From NCBI RefSeq assembly GCF_001642795.1, contig NZ_LKEH01000023.1:124193-188192 (forward strand): a DNA stretch of 64,000 nucleotides. The letters are read 5' to 3'. Below, piece after piece: positions 25,461-35,780 of the stretch; position 1 is the first letter of the stretch, and each line of letters begins with the position of its first letter. The DNA is from Pseudomonas viridiflava. GTDB taxonomy: Bacteria > Pseudomonadota > Gammaproteobacteria > Pseudomonadales > Pseudomonadaceae. The notes below the pieces were generated by a model, which was given only the letters and a program-made list of their open reading frames with translations, did no database searches and was not told the origin of the DNA. Made by a program: the position numbers and the translations under genes.

Positions 25461-27875
25461 TTACAGAACAGCCCGCTGCCTTGCCTCTTCACGCACTTGA
25501 TTTTGAAGCGTCAGCTTGGCTTGAATTTCGGCATACAACTGCGCGTGTTCGTTGTCACGATCAGCAACTGTTACCACTAGGGCATAAGACTCTCGATCCA
25601 GTACGTCGGGATGATTCCATTCCCGGTCTTGGCGGATCACGACTACAAACCATTTTTCTTCTGGATTTCGCTTCTTGAACGTCCACCGCGAGGACTGGAC
25701 GGTCCCGCGGCTTCTCAACTGAGCAGTGATGTCTCGATTCTGCTCAGCGTCATCTCCACGGGTCTTCGTTTCGTCCTGCTTGTCGTAGTTAAACGAGGCC
25801 TGGACTTCCTCAAGCGACGAACCTTTCACTAGGCGATAACTGATCTGAGTTGCCAGATAGTCCAACCGAGTTGTCCTGACGGCAGGAGAATAAGCCAGCG
25901 TGACGCTCAGGTGCCTTGCCCCTCTAGCCCTGCGAAGAAACGAAGTGGGCAAAGGCAGTTCGTAGAACTGGCACGAGTCCTTCTCAATGGACTCTTCACA
26001 CATCAGCACAACGCAATGGTCGGAAGACCGAAACAGGTCTGCCTCATTCACTTGGCCGTAACCACTCACATCGCGCGATATTTCACGGTTGTGGGTCGCC
26101 TTATTAGCTTTGTAGCCCTTCCTCATGTCGTCGGAGAAAGTCGTCTCGACCTCGCTAGACAATGACGCATGATTCACCAGCATAGCGCGCAAGAGGTTCG
26201 CCGATGCCTCTGGGTGCTCGTTAAGGAGACGGCCCGCAAGATGGGTGATGTAGGGCGCGGAAAAGCTGGTACCGCTTATTTCTTTGAACAGGGTATTGCC
26301 CTGAAACTGGTGGTTCATGCTCAGAACCCCAAGCCCTCTCATTTCGGCACGCCACTGAGCATTCGCTTGATGCATGGGGCAGGCAAGATTACCTCCGGCG
26401 GCCACAAGCTCTGGCTTCAGTGCACCTTTAACTGAAGGACCATGTCGTGTGAAAGGCGATGGCTGGTTTTCAAACGCAGGCGCAAGCTGATGGATCTCAG
26501 GGTAGCGCTGGCTGTCGTAAGTCGCGTCATGCCGCGCAACGCTTCCAACAGTGAGCACGTTCAGCGCGGGGGCTGGATCGATAATCACGCTGCGCTCATC
26601 CAGTAGATACTCTGGATATTCCTCCCGCCAGCTGTTCACCGGCACAGCCGGATCATTAGAACCAACGAAATTACCTGTCGATACGATGAACAGCAGGTTA
26701 TGTTTACGGGCCAACACATCAAGGATGTAAGCCAAACCGCGCACATGCATACCATCGTATGGCGCGTTAGCGTTTCCCAAAGAAAGGTTGAAGATCCTAC
26801 AGCCCAGTTCAACGAAGTGTTCGACAGCCTCCGTCAGCGTCGCCTCGACCGAATCCTCGTCGTAGATGGCATTGCTGGTGACGGGACACTTGCGCATTAC
26901 CTTACCGTTGTACAACCAGAACTCCGGCCGCCAAAAATTACCTCGATCACAGGCTTCAACATCTCCGTAAAGCGCAATCCCAGCCACAGCCGTACCATGC
27001 CCAGCTTCATCGAAAGCATCCTGGCCTTCTACGAATGACGCGCTTTCGGCAATGGCCGATCTAAGCAACGGATGGTTTGTGTTGACGCCGCTGTCAAGGA
27101 TGCAAACACGGGCAGCATCCTGCGCAGGACTTGGAATTTCCAAAGGCAATTGAGCTATGTCGCGGTTCAACTGAGGATAAGAAATACCTGTCTGAGGAAT
27201 CAGGTCCACCAAACGCACATCGGCGTGGTTCAGCAATTGCTCGGCATGCTTCTGACTGACTTCGACGCGGTACATGACCAAGCTGTCGAAGTTGAGCTTA
27301 TGGACCATCGTGATTCCAGCCTCACGCAGCCATTTTTCGAACGCTGCGCAAAGACGAATCCGAGTAGGGTGATTGGCCACATGGTGGGGCCAAAGCTCAA
27401 CATCCAGCTTGAACGTTTCGGCACCAGGCAATCCAATATGCCGTAATGCCCAACTCATGCGATCATCGGCTGACCAGCTATCTATACCTTCAATGGCTTC
27501 AAGGATCTGCTTGTAAGTGACATTCTGGCCAAGCACACCCAGCTTGTTCAGGTGATCCTGAAACATCGCCAGCCCCGCCTCGGTCGCGAAAACCACGCAG
27601 ACCTGTTTTCCCTCTTGGCTAATGAATTCTAGCCCATGCTTTTGCAGGTTCTCGAAAGTCATCGCACCTTCGTACCTGATCTTCAGTACGAAGGGAGAGT
27701 TTTCAGCAGATTTGAGCTGTTTGCGCGCTGCACCTGCAGCAGTTGCAAAAAAGCCGTTTAACTTTTGCCCATGCCCCTGCAGATCACCTCGTTTTGTAAA
27801 CGGGGGCGGATTTTTAGCGCGTCGGCGATTGTCGAGATTTTCGCGCTCGAAACTCAGGTGCTTATAAGTAGGCAC
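25461..27875 (-). CDS. ietS: IetS-like subtilisin-family serine protease
   Basis: The 804-residue protein has an N-terminal region of about 250 residues and then an S8 protease domain with the triad Asp261 (VCILDSGVN), His293 (AGHGTAVAGI) and Ser537 (SGTSFSAPYI), plus the oxyanion asparagine near 402 (STGNFVG). No signal peptide is seen, so it acts inside the cell. A C-terminal beta-rich and helical part follows. It starts with GTG and has AAGGA about 8 bases upstream. It lies 23 bp after an AAA+ ATPase gene. That pair is the IetAS module, described as an incompatibility/toxin-antitoxin system on a Ti plasmid and later as an anti-phage system. A fragment like its C-terminus is also present at 16275-16390. 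Confidence 0.87.
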   Translation of the reverse strand: MPTYKHLSFERENLDNRRRAKNPPPFTKRGDLQGHGQKLNGFFATAAGAARKQLKSAENSPFVLKIRYEGAMTFENLQKHGLEFISQEGKQVCVVFATEAGLAMFQDHLNKLGVLGQNVTYKQILEAIEGIDSWSADDRMSWALRHIGLPGAETFKLDVELWPHHVANHPTRIRLCAAFEKWLREAGITMVHKLNFDSLVMYRVEVSQKHAEQLLNHADVRLVDLIPQTGISYPQLNRDIAQLPLEIPSPAQDAARVCILDSGVNTNHPLLRSAIAESASFVEGQDAFDEAGHGTAVAGIALYGDVEACDRGNFWRPEFWLYNGKVMRKCPVTSNAIYDEDSVEATLTEAVEHFVELGCRIFNLSLGNANAPYDGMHVRGLAYILDVLARKHNLLFIVSTGNFVGSNDPAVPVNSWREEYPEYLLDERSVIIDPAPALNVLTVGSVARHDATYDSQRYPEIHQLAPAFENQPSPFTRHGPSVKGALKPELVAAGGNLACPMHQANAQWRAEMRGLGVLSMNHQFQGNTLFKEISGTSFSAPYITHLAGRLLNEHPEASANLLRAMLVNHASLSSEVETTFSDDMRKGYKANKATHNREISRDVSGYGQVNEADLFRSSDHCVVLMCEESIEKDSCQFYELPLPTSFLRRARGARHLSVTLAYSPAVRTTRLDYLATQISYRLVKGSSLEEVQASFNYDKQDETKTRGDDAEQNRDITAQLRSRGTVQSSRWTFKKRNPEEKWFVVVIRQDREWNHPDVLDRESYALVVTVADRDNEHAQLYAEIQAKLTLQNQVREEARQRAVL

Positions 27876-27898
27876 GTATCATCCTTGATTGCTATAAA

Positions 27899-28882
27899 TT
27901 AGTGTTTGCGCAGCCCCTCTCTCACAAGAGCGCTCCGCAACTCCTTAACCGTTAGAAACTCCTGGTTCCGCAGTATCATACGCTTTACAGCCCGGCGTAC
28001 AACACGTTCAACGTCAGCACCGCTTTTACCCTCAAATTCAGCCAATAGCTCCTTGTCGTCCAACTCGAACTGCCGGCGAATACCGCGCAATTTAAGCTGC
28101 AGCAGGGAGGTCAGTTGTTTTTGATCAGGTAAAGGAAACTCTATAGCGTCATCAAAACGGCGCCAAATTGCCGTGTCAAGGATGTTCTCATGGTTGGTGG
28201 CTGCCAAAATCAAACTTTGACCATCGTACGCATCCATCATCTGCAACACTGCGTTGACCACCCTTCGAAGTTCACCATGCTCTCCACTATCAGAGCGCTC
28301 TTTACCAATGGCATCGAACTCATCGAAGAGTGCAACCAATTGATGCTTGGCGATAAACTCAAAAACCTTACGCAGGTTGGCGGCGGTCTCACCCAAAAAT
28401 GAAGACACCAGCGCGTCGAGCCGCACGATTGCCAGCGGGCGATCCAGTTCGAAGGCGATGACCTCTGCCGCAAGTGTTTTTCCACAGCCAGGTGGGCCGA
28501 AGAAGATGACCTTGCCGGAAGGCTTCATACCATAGCTTCGCAGCACTTCCGACCGACGATGCTCTTCAAGCATTTCATCTATCATCGCTGCACTGCTCTC
28601 TGGAAGGATGATCTCTTCCAGTGATCGTTTAGGCGGCCTGATGTCGAGCAGAGGCAGTCCTCGCTCTTTGTCGACAGGAATGTCAGCGACGAACGTTGGC
28701 TTTCGCGCAGACTGAACGTGCATATCCCCGCCGTAGAGGATCTGTTCCAAGTCATTAGCCAGCAAGTGATGCTGCTTTTGACGCTCTTCTTCAATGATGG
28801 CCTCGGACGCTCGACGAAATGCATCGTGGTCACCCAGAGTGCCAGCTTTCAAAAGTTGCCTAAGTATTTTCCCATTAGCCAT
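27899..28882 (-). CDS. ietA: IetA-like AAA+ ATPase
   Basis: The 327-residue protein has one AAA+ domain: Walker A FFGPPGCGKTLAAE, Walker B LVALFDEFDAIG, sensor 1 LILAATNHE and the following IWRRFDDAIEF arginine region. A helical N-terminus of about 100 residues may bind the partner. I set the start at the ATG at 28882 (MANGKILRQLLKAG), with AGGAC upstream; the open frame begins at a TTG at 28921. In IetAS modules the ATPase acts with, and is thought to control, the protease encoded next to it. The two genes are 23 bp apart on one message. The trigger in phage infection is not known from this sequence. Confidence 0.87.
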   Translation of the reverse strand: MANGKILRQLLKAGTLGDHDAFRRASEAIIEEERQKQHHLLANDLEQILYGGDMHVQSARKPTFVADIPVDKERGLPLLDIRPPKRSLEEIILPESSAAMIDEMLEEHRRSEVLRSYGMKPSGKVIFFGPPGCGKTLAAEVIAFELDRPLAIVRLDALVSSFLGETAANLRKVFEFIAKHQLVALFDEFDAIGKERSDSGEHGELRRVVNAVLQMMDAYDGQSLILAATNHENILDTAIWRRFDDAIEFPLPDQKQLTSLLQLKLRGIRRQFELDDKELLAEFEGKSGADVERVVRRAVKRMILRNQEFLTVKELRSALVREGLRKH

Positions 28883-29542
28883 GTATATGTCCTGCCATAG
28901 TGCGCTATCCGGAGCTGCCAATTCGTGAAACTAATTTTCAACTTAAAAAGCGCAACTAACAGATCGAATTAGTACAAGCCAACATGATAGGACTCCTTTC
29001 CGCTTTTTAATTTGCGTAGGGATTAAGTCTCCCACACAAGCCTGTATTGCAAGAGTATGCGGAGAAGGTCCTTTTGTCCAGTATTCTTAAGGAAAATTCA
29101 TCTCAGTCGGATAGTCACCGACGAGTGGAAGTAAAGTTAAAGCTATCACCCCTATTCAAACTTTTTATTTGCCGACATGGTCGATTGCTCTCTTCTCCGC
29201 GGTCTATGTGTTCTGCGATACGATAACTCAGGCTGCAATACCTCCGCTCTTCGTCCAAAGAAATTAATTGATTCACGGCATCCACATATCGCATCAGCAA
29301 CTACACTTTACGAGCTGAACACAAAAATAAACTCTTACACTCATAAAACGACGCGGACAACACATTAACCATGAAGGTCTGAAACTTTTTGAGGCCCAGG
29401 CTCCGCCGTCTGCCCCGCTCAAGCGATAATAGGAAGTTAATTAGGCTCGAGCGCTCCATCGAATATGATTTTCATCAAGGCGAACGGGATTGGTTACTAA
29501 GATTTTTCGCCGTGCATAAAAATGCGACGAGAATTAATTGGC
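28883..29542. other. Gene-free strip between ietA and tnsD
   Basis: About 660 bases separating the cargo from the transposition operon. The AT-rich part nearest 28920-29050 probably carries the ietAS promoter. No supported gene is seen; a 61-codon frame at 29115-29300 has no motif or good start. No further TnsB-type repeats occur here. Confidence 0.4.
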
Positions 29543-31237
29543 TCACCGCTTTTTGGTAGTCCCTCTCAAATCACATTCCGGTCTGATGCAGGCGGTACGA
29601 TACAACGCTGAATGAGTGACGCTTTTGTGCCCGTCCAGCAGCTTCGCCTCGGCCCAATGCAGACGCCGGAGGCGAAACTGCTCGACAGACTCGCAAGCCT
29701 GTTCCAGTGCGCTCGCACAGATGGGAAGTCTATCGAGCTGTTTCTCGAATCGAGGCAAAACGTGGAGCTCACGGCCAATTCTTGTCCGCGATATCCTTAC
29801 AGGTTTTCCCGACCCAGAACGAAGACGCTGTGCACATTCACTAATCTGCTCGGCAAGTTCCGCATCGAGGATAGCGAACGCGCCGGCGGTATCTGCCCGA
29901 CTTGCGTGGACATCGCCATACTTATCGATATGGTCACGAAGCCAGACACGGTCAGATCGATATAGCCACGCGTAACCCCTACATTGGTGAGCTTGCAGAG
30001 AGTGATAATCCATCTCAAAATTTGCTCGACGCAGCAGGCGCTCGCTTTGAAATCTCGCTTCTCGCCATACGTTCGGGCCAACTTTGACAGCGCGGATTGT
30101 CCGATATACATAAACCTGAGATACACCCAGTTTGTCGGCAATCTGCCGTGCGTCGTGCCCGGCAAGTGCCAGCTTCCAAACTTCAGCTGGCAGACCTCCC
30201 AACCCCTCTGGCACGGTCTCAGTCAGATCCGCTTTTGATGAACGGACAGCAATTGGCGATGATCGCTCATACTCTGACACCGATGGCTTGTCGTTGCGCA
30301 TTATGTGAGCCAGGTCCACGTCCAAAGCGCTTGCTAGCACGATGTATTTGAGTGGATGGTGAGTACCTCTGGGCCTTCGAAGCAGCTTGGTGACCCAGGT
30401 CGCAGGTAATCCTGCGGGAGATTCACCAAGAACCGAGTACTCCCAGGCGGCTGGGAGCACTTTGAAGAAGCTGGCCATATACGCAGCCAAACGCCGCAAA
30501 TCCAACCGGTATGTTGCATCATGGGTCAAACCTAGGGCTGCAGCATTTTGCAGAAGGCAAGAACGCACTGCGCTGGCTGGGAGAGGACCGAGTCCCGAGC
30601 CAAGAAGCTGCTGTGAACTCAATGCAATCTTATGCAACCCTGGAAGGGCATCTATAGAAGCATTCAGCTGAACAGAATGGGCCTGCACGCCATCATCGTC
30701 TGGCAAATTAAGCTCTCGGGAATTGCGGCTGTGCCAGCCGGGATCTACCACCTTTAGCAATTGCCCGTGGTGGGGGCATACCAATACCCCGGAAAGCTGG
30801 TGAACCCGGTGCCAGTAAGCTGCTCCGACCTGAGCGACGTCCTCATTGAGACACACGGAACAGAACCGCACTCTCGAAGCACTCTCGATCCGACTGGCAT
30901 TGATTCCTAGCTTCAGCATCAACCCTTTGCCGTCGCCTGCCATAGAAGCATGCGCATGTTGGAGCTGGTCAGTGGTGAGGAAAGGAGCGAAATAGGGCAA
31001 TACGGTATGACACTGGATAATTTGAGCAACCGATAGGTCTGTGCCGTGGGGAAGAGACTCGACCAGATAACTCAACCGGCTTGGAAACGCGACGTTCTGG
31101 GTGAACGAGGGGGCATGTAGATGGGCGAAAGCTGCTTTAAGGCTACTCCCGCCACAAAGCCGGGCATAGCGTGAGAGGACACTATGTAGTGTCTCATCAG
31201 GGAAAGCCGCCGGGAAGAAATGGAATTTTAGCTCCAT
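29543..31237 (-). CDS. tnsD: TnsD, attTn7 target-selection protein (TniQ family)
   Basis: The 564-residue protein has the TniQ N-terminus (FFPAAFPDETLHSVLSRYA) and a CCCH zinc finger at C126, C129, C154 and H157 (FCSVCLNEDV ... YWHRVHQLSGVLVCPHH), spaced as in E. coli Tn7 TnsD. The C-terminal half has an HTH-like segment (ARQIADKLGVSQVYVYRTIR) and WLYRSDRVWLRDHI. TnsD binds the end of the glmS coding sequence and recruits TnsC. The gene starts 15 bp after tnsC and is the last of the operon. The insertion found at the canonical distance from glmS agrees with a TnsD of this specificity. Confidence 0.92.
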   Translation of the reverse strand: MELKFHFFPAAFPDETLHSVLSRYARLCGGSSLKAAFAHLHAPSFTQNVAFPSRLSYLVESLPHGTDLSVAQIIQCHTVLPYFAPFLTTDQLQHAHASMAGDGKGLMLKLGINASRIESASRVRFCSVCLNEDVAQVGAAYWHRVHQLSGVLVCPHHGQLLKVVDPGWHSRNSRELNLPDDDGVQAHSVQLNASIDALPGLHKIALSSQQLLGSGLGPLPASAVRSCLLQNAAALGLTHDATYRLDLRRLAAYMASFFKVLPAAWEYSVLGESPAGLPATWVTKLLRRPRGTHHPLKYIVLASALDVDLAHIMRNDKPSVSEYERSSPIAVRSSKADLTETVPEGLGGLPAEVWKLALAGHDARQIADKLGVSQVYVYRTIRAVKVGPNVWREARFQSERLLRRANFEMDYHSLQAHQCRGYAWLYRSDRVWLRDHIDKYGDVHASRADTAGAFAILDAELAEQISECAQRLRSGSGKPVRISRTRIGRELHVLPRFEKQLDRLPICASALEQACESVEQFRLRRLHWAEAKLLDGHKSVTHSALYRTACIRPECDLRGTTKKR

Positions 31238-31252
31238 TACACCACCATCACA

Positions 31253-32713
31253 TCATGATTTGCGGTAGGTCGGTGAAAATTCAAATAGATCCGTGGCTAT
31301 CCAACCAGCTGACTTCAGCGCTGCTCGAGTGTCAGGCTGTTCGCTCAGTGCCTTTGCTTGCGATGTCTCAACCGCAACAGCTACAGGCGCTATAGGTTTA
31401 GTTACAACGACTGTTGGGGTTGGAGCCTTTGGCAACCCCTGCGGCGTTACACCACGAAGCAGGGCAAGACGCTCTGATCGAGGAAGTCCATCAAACGACA
31501 TCATGGCTATCAACTGCTCCTCGATGGGAAGCAGGTCGTCGAACTGCCGCATGCGGGCAGGATCTCGGCTGCGCAGAGCCGAAAGTGCTGGCTTGAGGAT
31601 CTGCATCTTGGCATTGCTCACCTTGATGATCGTCTCGGCAGTCAGACATTCGGAGCCACTTTGAATTGCATAGCGCTGACTCAGTACTAAAAGCTTGACC
31701 AGAAAGTCTGTTACACCCTGAGTGCACTCGTAGAGCACGTCGAAAATTTCGGGAGTCAGTTCAGCCGTCTGCTTGCACCATTGATAACTCCAGAGGTTTT
31801 CAACTAGAAGCTGCCACTCGTCATCATTTTTCTCAAACCGTTTAAACTCGACCATTCCGCCACCGCAACTGCGCCGGGCGACACGCATGACATCCGAAAA
31901 CAGACTGATCATCGAATTGGTGCCTATGAATACAACCGGAATACCGATGTTGTTCACCAGATGGAGGAAGAAGTTCAGCATGCTCTCCTTGCCCCCAGTT
32001 TTCGCTAAGTGAAGATTTTGCAGCTCATCGATGAGCAAGGCACCGATGAAAAATGTACTGGCTACTTGCTCCATCTGCTGAAGCGCATCGTTAATATTCC
32101 GGGGCCGGTGCCGCTTGTGATAATCCCTGTCGCCCAGTGCATGGCCGACGGCGTGAAAAAACTGCTGACAAAATCCAGCCAGCGAACCATCTCGGGGACA
32201 ATCAAGTTTGAGCCAGGTGATCTGGGTTTGAACAAACTGGGTGCTCTCATAACGCTCATGCCTAATCGTCTGCGGGTAAAGGCTTAAAATGGCATGGAGA
32301 GCAGTGGACTTCCCAATACCACTCAGCCCTACGACGCTGAAAGAATCAGCAGTCGACTTGAAGGAGTCATGATAGCGCTGAGCACCCGATAAGGAGTGCA
32401 GATGCCTGACCGTGTCGGGTGAGGTTGGATTGCGTCCAACGTATCCGCGGCGGATCAGCAGAGAGAACATGGACTCAAGCTCCAAATGCAGCAGGAACGG
32501 CTGTACGACTGTCCTCAGACGATCAATGCAGTGAATCCGCGTTGTTCCTTCAAGATCAAGCTCTTCAGGTGTTACTGGCTGGGGGAAATTCGATATCAAC
32601 TCGATGGCTACCGTTTCCGGAAGAATTGGCGGCAAGGCTTCAATCAACGGATTTCCCGCATACTCAGTGATGGCCTGCTTGGTATAGCTCGCAAAAATTT
32701 GCGCTCCTTTCAT
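31253..32713 (-). CDS. tnsC: TnsC, AAA+ transposition regulator
   Basis: The 486-residue protein has Walker A VVGLSGIGKSTALHAIL (about 127-143) and Walker B GALLIDELQNL (about 224-234), followed by sensor-like VVFIGTNSM. TnsC polymerises on target DNA with ATP, links the target selector to the TnsA/TnsB transposase and gives target immunity. The ATG start overlaps the tnsB stop by 4 bp. The C-terminal tail after residue 400 is low in order and may contact TnsA/TnsB. Confidence 0.93.
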   Translation of the reverse strand: MKGAQIFASYTKQAITEYAGNPLIEALPPILPETVAIELISNFPQPVTPEELDLEGTTRIHCIDRLRTVVQPFLLHLELESMFSLLIRRGYVGRNPTSPDTVRHLHSLSGAQRYHDSFKSTADSFSVVGLSGIGKSTALHAILSLYPQTIRHERYESTQFVQTQITWLKLDCPRDGSLAGFCQQFFHAVGHALGDRDYHKRHRPRNINDALQQMEQVASTFFIGALLIDELQNLHLAKTGGKESMLNFFLHLVNNIGIPVVFIGTNSMISLFSDVMRVARRSCGGGMVEFKRFEKNDDEWQLLVENLWSYQWCKQTAELTPEIFDVLYECTQGVTDFLVKLLVLSQRYAIQSGSECLTAETIIKVSNAKMQILKPALSALRSRDPARMRQFDDLLPIEEQLIAMMSFDGLPRSERLALLRGVTPQGLPKAPTPTVVVTKPIAPVAVAVETSQAKALSEQPDTRAALKSAGWIATDLFEFSPTYRKS

Positions 32714-34878
32714 TTGGAATGCCCCGGCCGAAGCCTTTTTAGCAAGTCGATAACCTGCGCGCTGCGGGGCCCCGCATACGAGTCATGCGCAATGGATGTG
32801 ACTTCAACGTCAGGTAGGACAGGTTCCGCACGAACACCATCAGGGACCGTGGCGTTTTCTCGCTCTAGCCGCCGCTCCTCTGCACGATTGTCACGGATAT
32901 TGGCCACCGCCTCTGCCTTAGTAGGGGCAGGAGGTTCAAGCTGCCGCTCGGCCAGTGCCGTATTGATGATCTGCTCCACTGTGTCGACCAAGCCTACGCG
33001 GCTCTCCAACTCCGCGCGCTTATGGGCTGGGGGCGACTGCCGGTGCGCTTCCAGCACATCGTAGATCTCGTCGGAGCGATAACCTGCGTATTTGGCATCC
33101 GAGCGACGAAGGTCGCAGCGTAGGAACTGCTTGTTCTCACCCTGGATCCAGATATGGGCTGCAGAGTTCGGGTCGAACCGGCAGTCGATCGACCAAACAC
33201 CATTGCGCCGCGCTTTGGCGAACCAGTTTTCTTGGATCGCCAGCTCGCAGACGTAGTGCATCCCACGGAATATCACGCCCCCCTTTTGCACGGTGGCTCG
33301 TTCACGGGGCAGCAGGTGGAGATAGATCAGGTCATCCGGTCGGTTGTTGGCCTGAATCAGGTCATTCTCCGAAGCCCAAGTCCAAATGCCAATAGGAGTA
33401 GGTTCGACATCGTCGTTCATCATGACTTGAGTGAGGCGGTCCGGCTGCCGGTGATAGCGGTTGTAGTGAAGGACACACTCAATGACGATCTGGGTGAATT
33501 CCTTCAGGTTCAGCGTGGCGTCAAGTCGATAATCACGCTCACCCCTTTCCTTCTCGCGCGCAGCCACACCGCCTGGAAGCCACCTGATACCAGTTAGATC
33601 ATTGAGGATACCGAACCGACTCTCGACCATGGGTTTCCAATCTGGTCGGTACGGAGGAGCCGTACCCATCTCGATACCCAAGCCACTCGCCAGTCCTTCT
33701 GCTGCCAAAGACAGCATCTCGCCTCTGTCGGCATAAATGTGATGTGGCAGATGACTGCAGGCCCAATCTTCAGAGTTGATTTCAACGCCGTTCTGCGCGC
33801 AGAAGCCTACTTTGGAAGTGAACGCGTTGAAAAGAGCCTGCCGAGCACCGTTCCAGCTCGGGCCCTCCAAGCCGACATATAGACCCACAATCATCCCCGA
33901 GTAGCTATCCACCACGATATACACCACGGGCCTGCCAATCAGCATACGCCGGGAGTAACTGTTGACCAGATAGATGTCGGCAATCGTCGCGTCAATCTCG
34001 AATTGATGGCATGGACCTCGAAGCCAATCGCGAACAGTGCCGTTTAGCGGACGACAATCCTTGAGCCACCTCGTCTTGCCCTTACGCCCACGATCGGTTT
34101 CGATTTCATCGAAAAAGAGCTTGCCCCAATAATCGAACTGATTGAATGTCGGTATTTCCGACTCAGGTAGCAAGCGGACGCGGTTCTCAGCATTTTTGGA
34201 GAGTTCTTTTACCGAGTAGAACCTCCTTAGCATTTTGTCGTAAGCACTGCGGATCGTGGATGTCTTATTTTTTGCGTAAAGCGCATAGCTCACCCGGATG
34301 CATCTTTTATCGACAACACTGAGCAACTTTGAGGGTGAAACAAGTACCCCTTGATACCTAGGTTTTCGGCCTGGTCTTATATCGGGGGTGTAGTTGCGAT
34401 TAGCAACGCCTACTGCCGAATAGTTCTTCAGGAGCGCATTTCTTACCTGTCCATAAAACCAATATCTGTAAAGAAACCTATAAATAGTCTTTTTCTGTAT
34501 GCCTAGCTCAGCGGCCCGATTTCCAACCAGCCGCCCCATTTCACCCCTAACAAATATCTGTCCTGGGTAAGCTGGATCTAGGAGTGGCTCGATAACCGCC
34601 CATTTTTCATCCCTATCTCGCTTGATGATCTCATTGAGGTCATCTTCCAAAACCAACAGAAATTCAGGAACGGCCGTTACCACGGACTTGGTATCACCTG
34701 ACTCCAACGAAAGACTGAGTTCCTCAAGTCCCACAGCATAGGGCTTTCGTGGCGGCTCGATCAGGTCCATCACAATCACGGCGTCGTGCGCTTCATCAAG
34801 GTGAAGGACTCTCGCCATGGTCGAAAGCACGGAAAATTCTGTCACGGGTTCGAACACGTCATTCACTGAGATATTCAC
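32710..34878 (-). CDS. tnsB: TnsB, DDE transposase
   Basis: The 722-residue protein is normal for TnsB. The N-terminal part has HTH segments (for example AAELGIQKKTIYRFLYRYW). The RNase H core has D296 (FEIDATIADIY), D384 (HIYADRGEML) and E419 (KPMVESRFG), the DDE triad. A beta-barrel and helical C-terminal tail follow. It cuts the 3' ends of the element and joins them to the target, and it binds the repeats found at both ends. It starts with GTG overlapping the tnsA stop (GTGA) by 4 bp. Confidence 0.95.
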   Translation of the reverse strand: MNISVNDVFEPVTEFSVLSTMARVLHLDEAHDAVIVMDLIEPPRKPYAVGLEELSLSLESGDTKSVVTAVPEFLLVLEDDLNEIIKRDRDEKWAVIEPLLDPAYPGQIFVRGEMGRLVGNRAAELGIQKKTIYRFLYRYWFYGQVRNALLKNYSAVGVANRNYTPDIRPGRKPRYQGVLVSPSKLLSVVDKRCIRVSYALYAKNKTSTIRSAYDKMLRRFYSVKELSKNAENRVRLLPESEIPTFNQFDYWGKLFFDEIETDRGRKGKTRWLKDCRPLNGTVRDWLRGPCHQFEIDATIADIYLVNSYSRRMLIGRPVVYIVVDSYSGMIVGLYVGLEGPSWNGARQALFNAFTSKVGFCAQNGVEINSEDWACSHLPHHIYADRGEMLSLAAEGLASGLGIEMGTAPPYRPDWKPMVESRFGILNDLTGIRWLPGGVAAREKERGERDYRLDATLNLKEFTQIVIECVLHYNRYHRQPDRLTQVMMNDDVEPTPIGIWTWASENDLIQANNRPDDLIYLHLLPRERATVQKGGVIFRGMHYVCELAIQENWFAKARRNGVWSIDCRFDPNSAAHIWIQGENKQFLRCDLRRSDAKYAGYRSDEIYDVLEAHRQSPPAHKRAELESRVGLVDTVEQIINTALAERQLEPPAPTKAEAVANIRDNRAEERRLERENATVPDGVRAEPVLPDVEVTSIAHDSYAGPRSAQVIDLLKRLRPGHSK

Positions 34879-35780
34879 GACGTTTTCTCGCTAAGCGCGC
34901 TCACCTCGATGGAGTAATCCACCTTGAGATCAGGTAGCGGCGATTTGAGGTGAAGTGGAGCACTACTCAAATCAATCTGTATCAGCTTTCGCCAGATCAA
35001 ATTAAAGAAAATATCTCGCGCCTCGACATACGGTATCGACAAGCGCGTGGCTATTTTGCGGAGGCATTCAGACGTTGACCAAGGGTAAGCCCTGCTTGAT
35101 TCGAGGATTTCGAGAAATTCAGAGTGCAGCGACAAACCCATTAAAGCGCGAGGTAATTGAGCAAACCGTCTAAGCAGCCCCAGATTTTTTATCAGGTCGG
35201 GTGTAAACAGCTCCTCCGTAACGATGCTCCAATCCACCCCTTGGCTCATCCAAAATAGTCTTTCGACTTCCAATTTTTCCAATGTCCGAACAGAGCCTTT
35301 CCCTTCGAGATCCTGCTGATACTTGATGGTCCTAGCTACGGACTTGAAGTCTCCGTTTGGCTGCCTAACGGTCAGAAGGAAGTCTGTCGTCATGACCAGC
35401 GGAATGGTAGTGGATTTGTACCTAGGGTAACGCACACCTATCGCCCGTGCGATTGCTTGGGTGCCTTCCACAGGCAGCAGCGGATACTGCTCACGGATGT
35501 CCACCACTTCTTCAGAAAACTCGCATACCAGAAGATAGGCACGTTCAAGATCGGACAAAAGGTGATGTATGCGCTCGACTTTAACGCCTTGGATTTTGTG
35601 GGAGCGGCCCATTGAGGGGACATCCTGCACACGCAACCAAGGCACATAGCTGGCTCCGGCACCGGCACCAAATCCATTGGCGATGTGCCGTTCAATATCC
35701 TGCTTCGAAGAAAACCTACGGCCGCGCAAAACCACCTCCTCAGCCCAACCTAGTCGCTTCGACTCATAGTCAATAAACAT
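34875..35780 (-). CDS. tnsA: TnsA, endonuclease subunit of the transposase
   Basis: The 301-residue protein has the TnsA restriction-enzyme-like core: Glu79 (LLSDLERAYLL), Asp133 (VMTTDFLLTV) and Lys153 (ARTIKYQQDL), spaced like E63, D114 and K132 of Tn7 TnsA. TnsA cuts the 5' strands so the element moves by cut-and-paste rather than replication. The C-terminal winged-helix-like region would contact TnsC. It is the first gene of the operon, just inside the right end, so its promoter lies among or beside the TnsB sites. That suggests autoregulation by TnsB. Confidence 0.93.
   Translation of the reverse strand: MFIDYESKRLGWAEEVVLRGRRFSSKQDIERHIANGFGAGAGASYVPWLRVQDVPSMGRSHKIQGVKVERIHHLLSDLERAYLLVCEFSEEVVDIREQYPLLPVEGTQAIARAIGVRYPRYKSTTIPLVMTTDFLLTVRQPNGDFKSVARTIKYQQDLEGKGSVRTLEKLEVERLFWMSQGVDWSIVTEELFTPDLIKNLGLLRRFAQLPRALMGLSLHSEFLEILESSRAYPWSTSECLRKIATRLSIPYVEARDIFFNLIWRKLIQIDLSSAPLHLKSPLPDLKVDYSIEVSALSEKTS

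Noticed and set aside
29115..29300. A leftward 61-codon frame between ietA and tnsD.
   Set aside because: No motif, no clear ribosome-binding site, and not linked to neighbours.
13563..31237. Presence of a CRISPR array or Cas proteins, considered because two TniQ proteins can signal a CRISPR-associated transposon.
   Set aside because: No direct-repeat array and no Cas protein were seen; both TniQ proteins are long TnsD types that read DNA directly.
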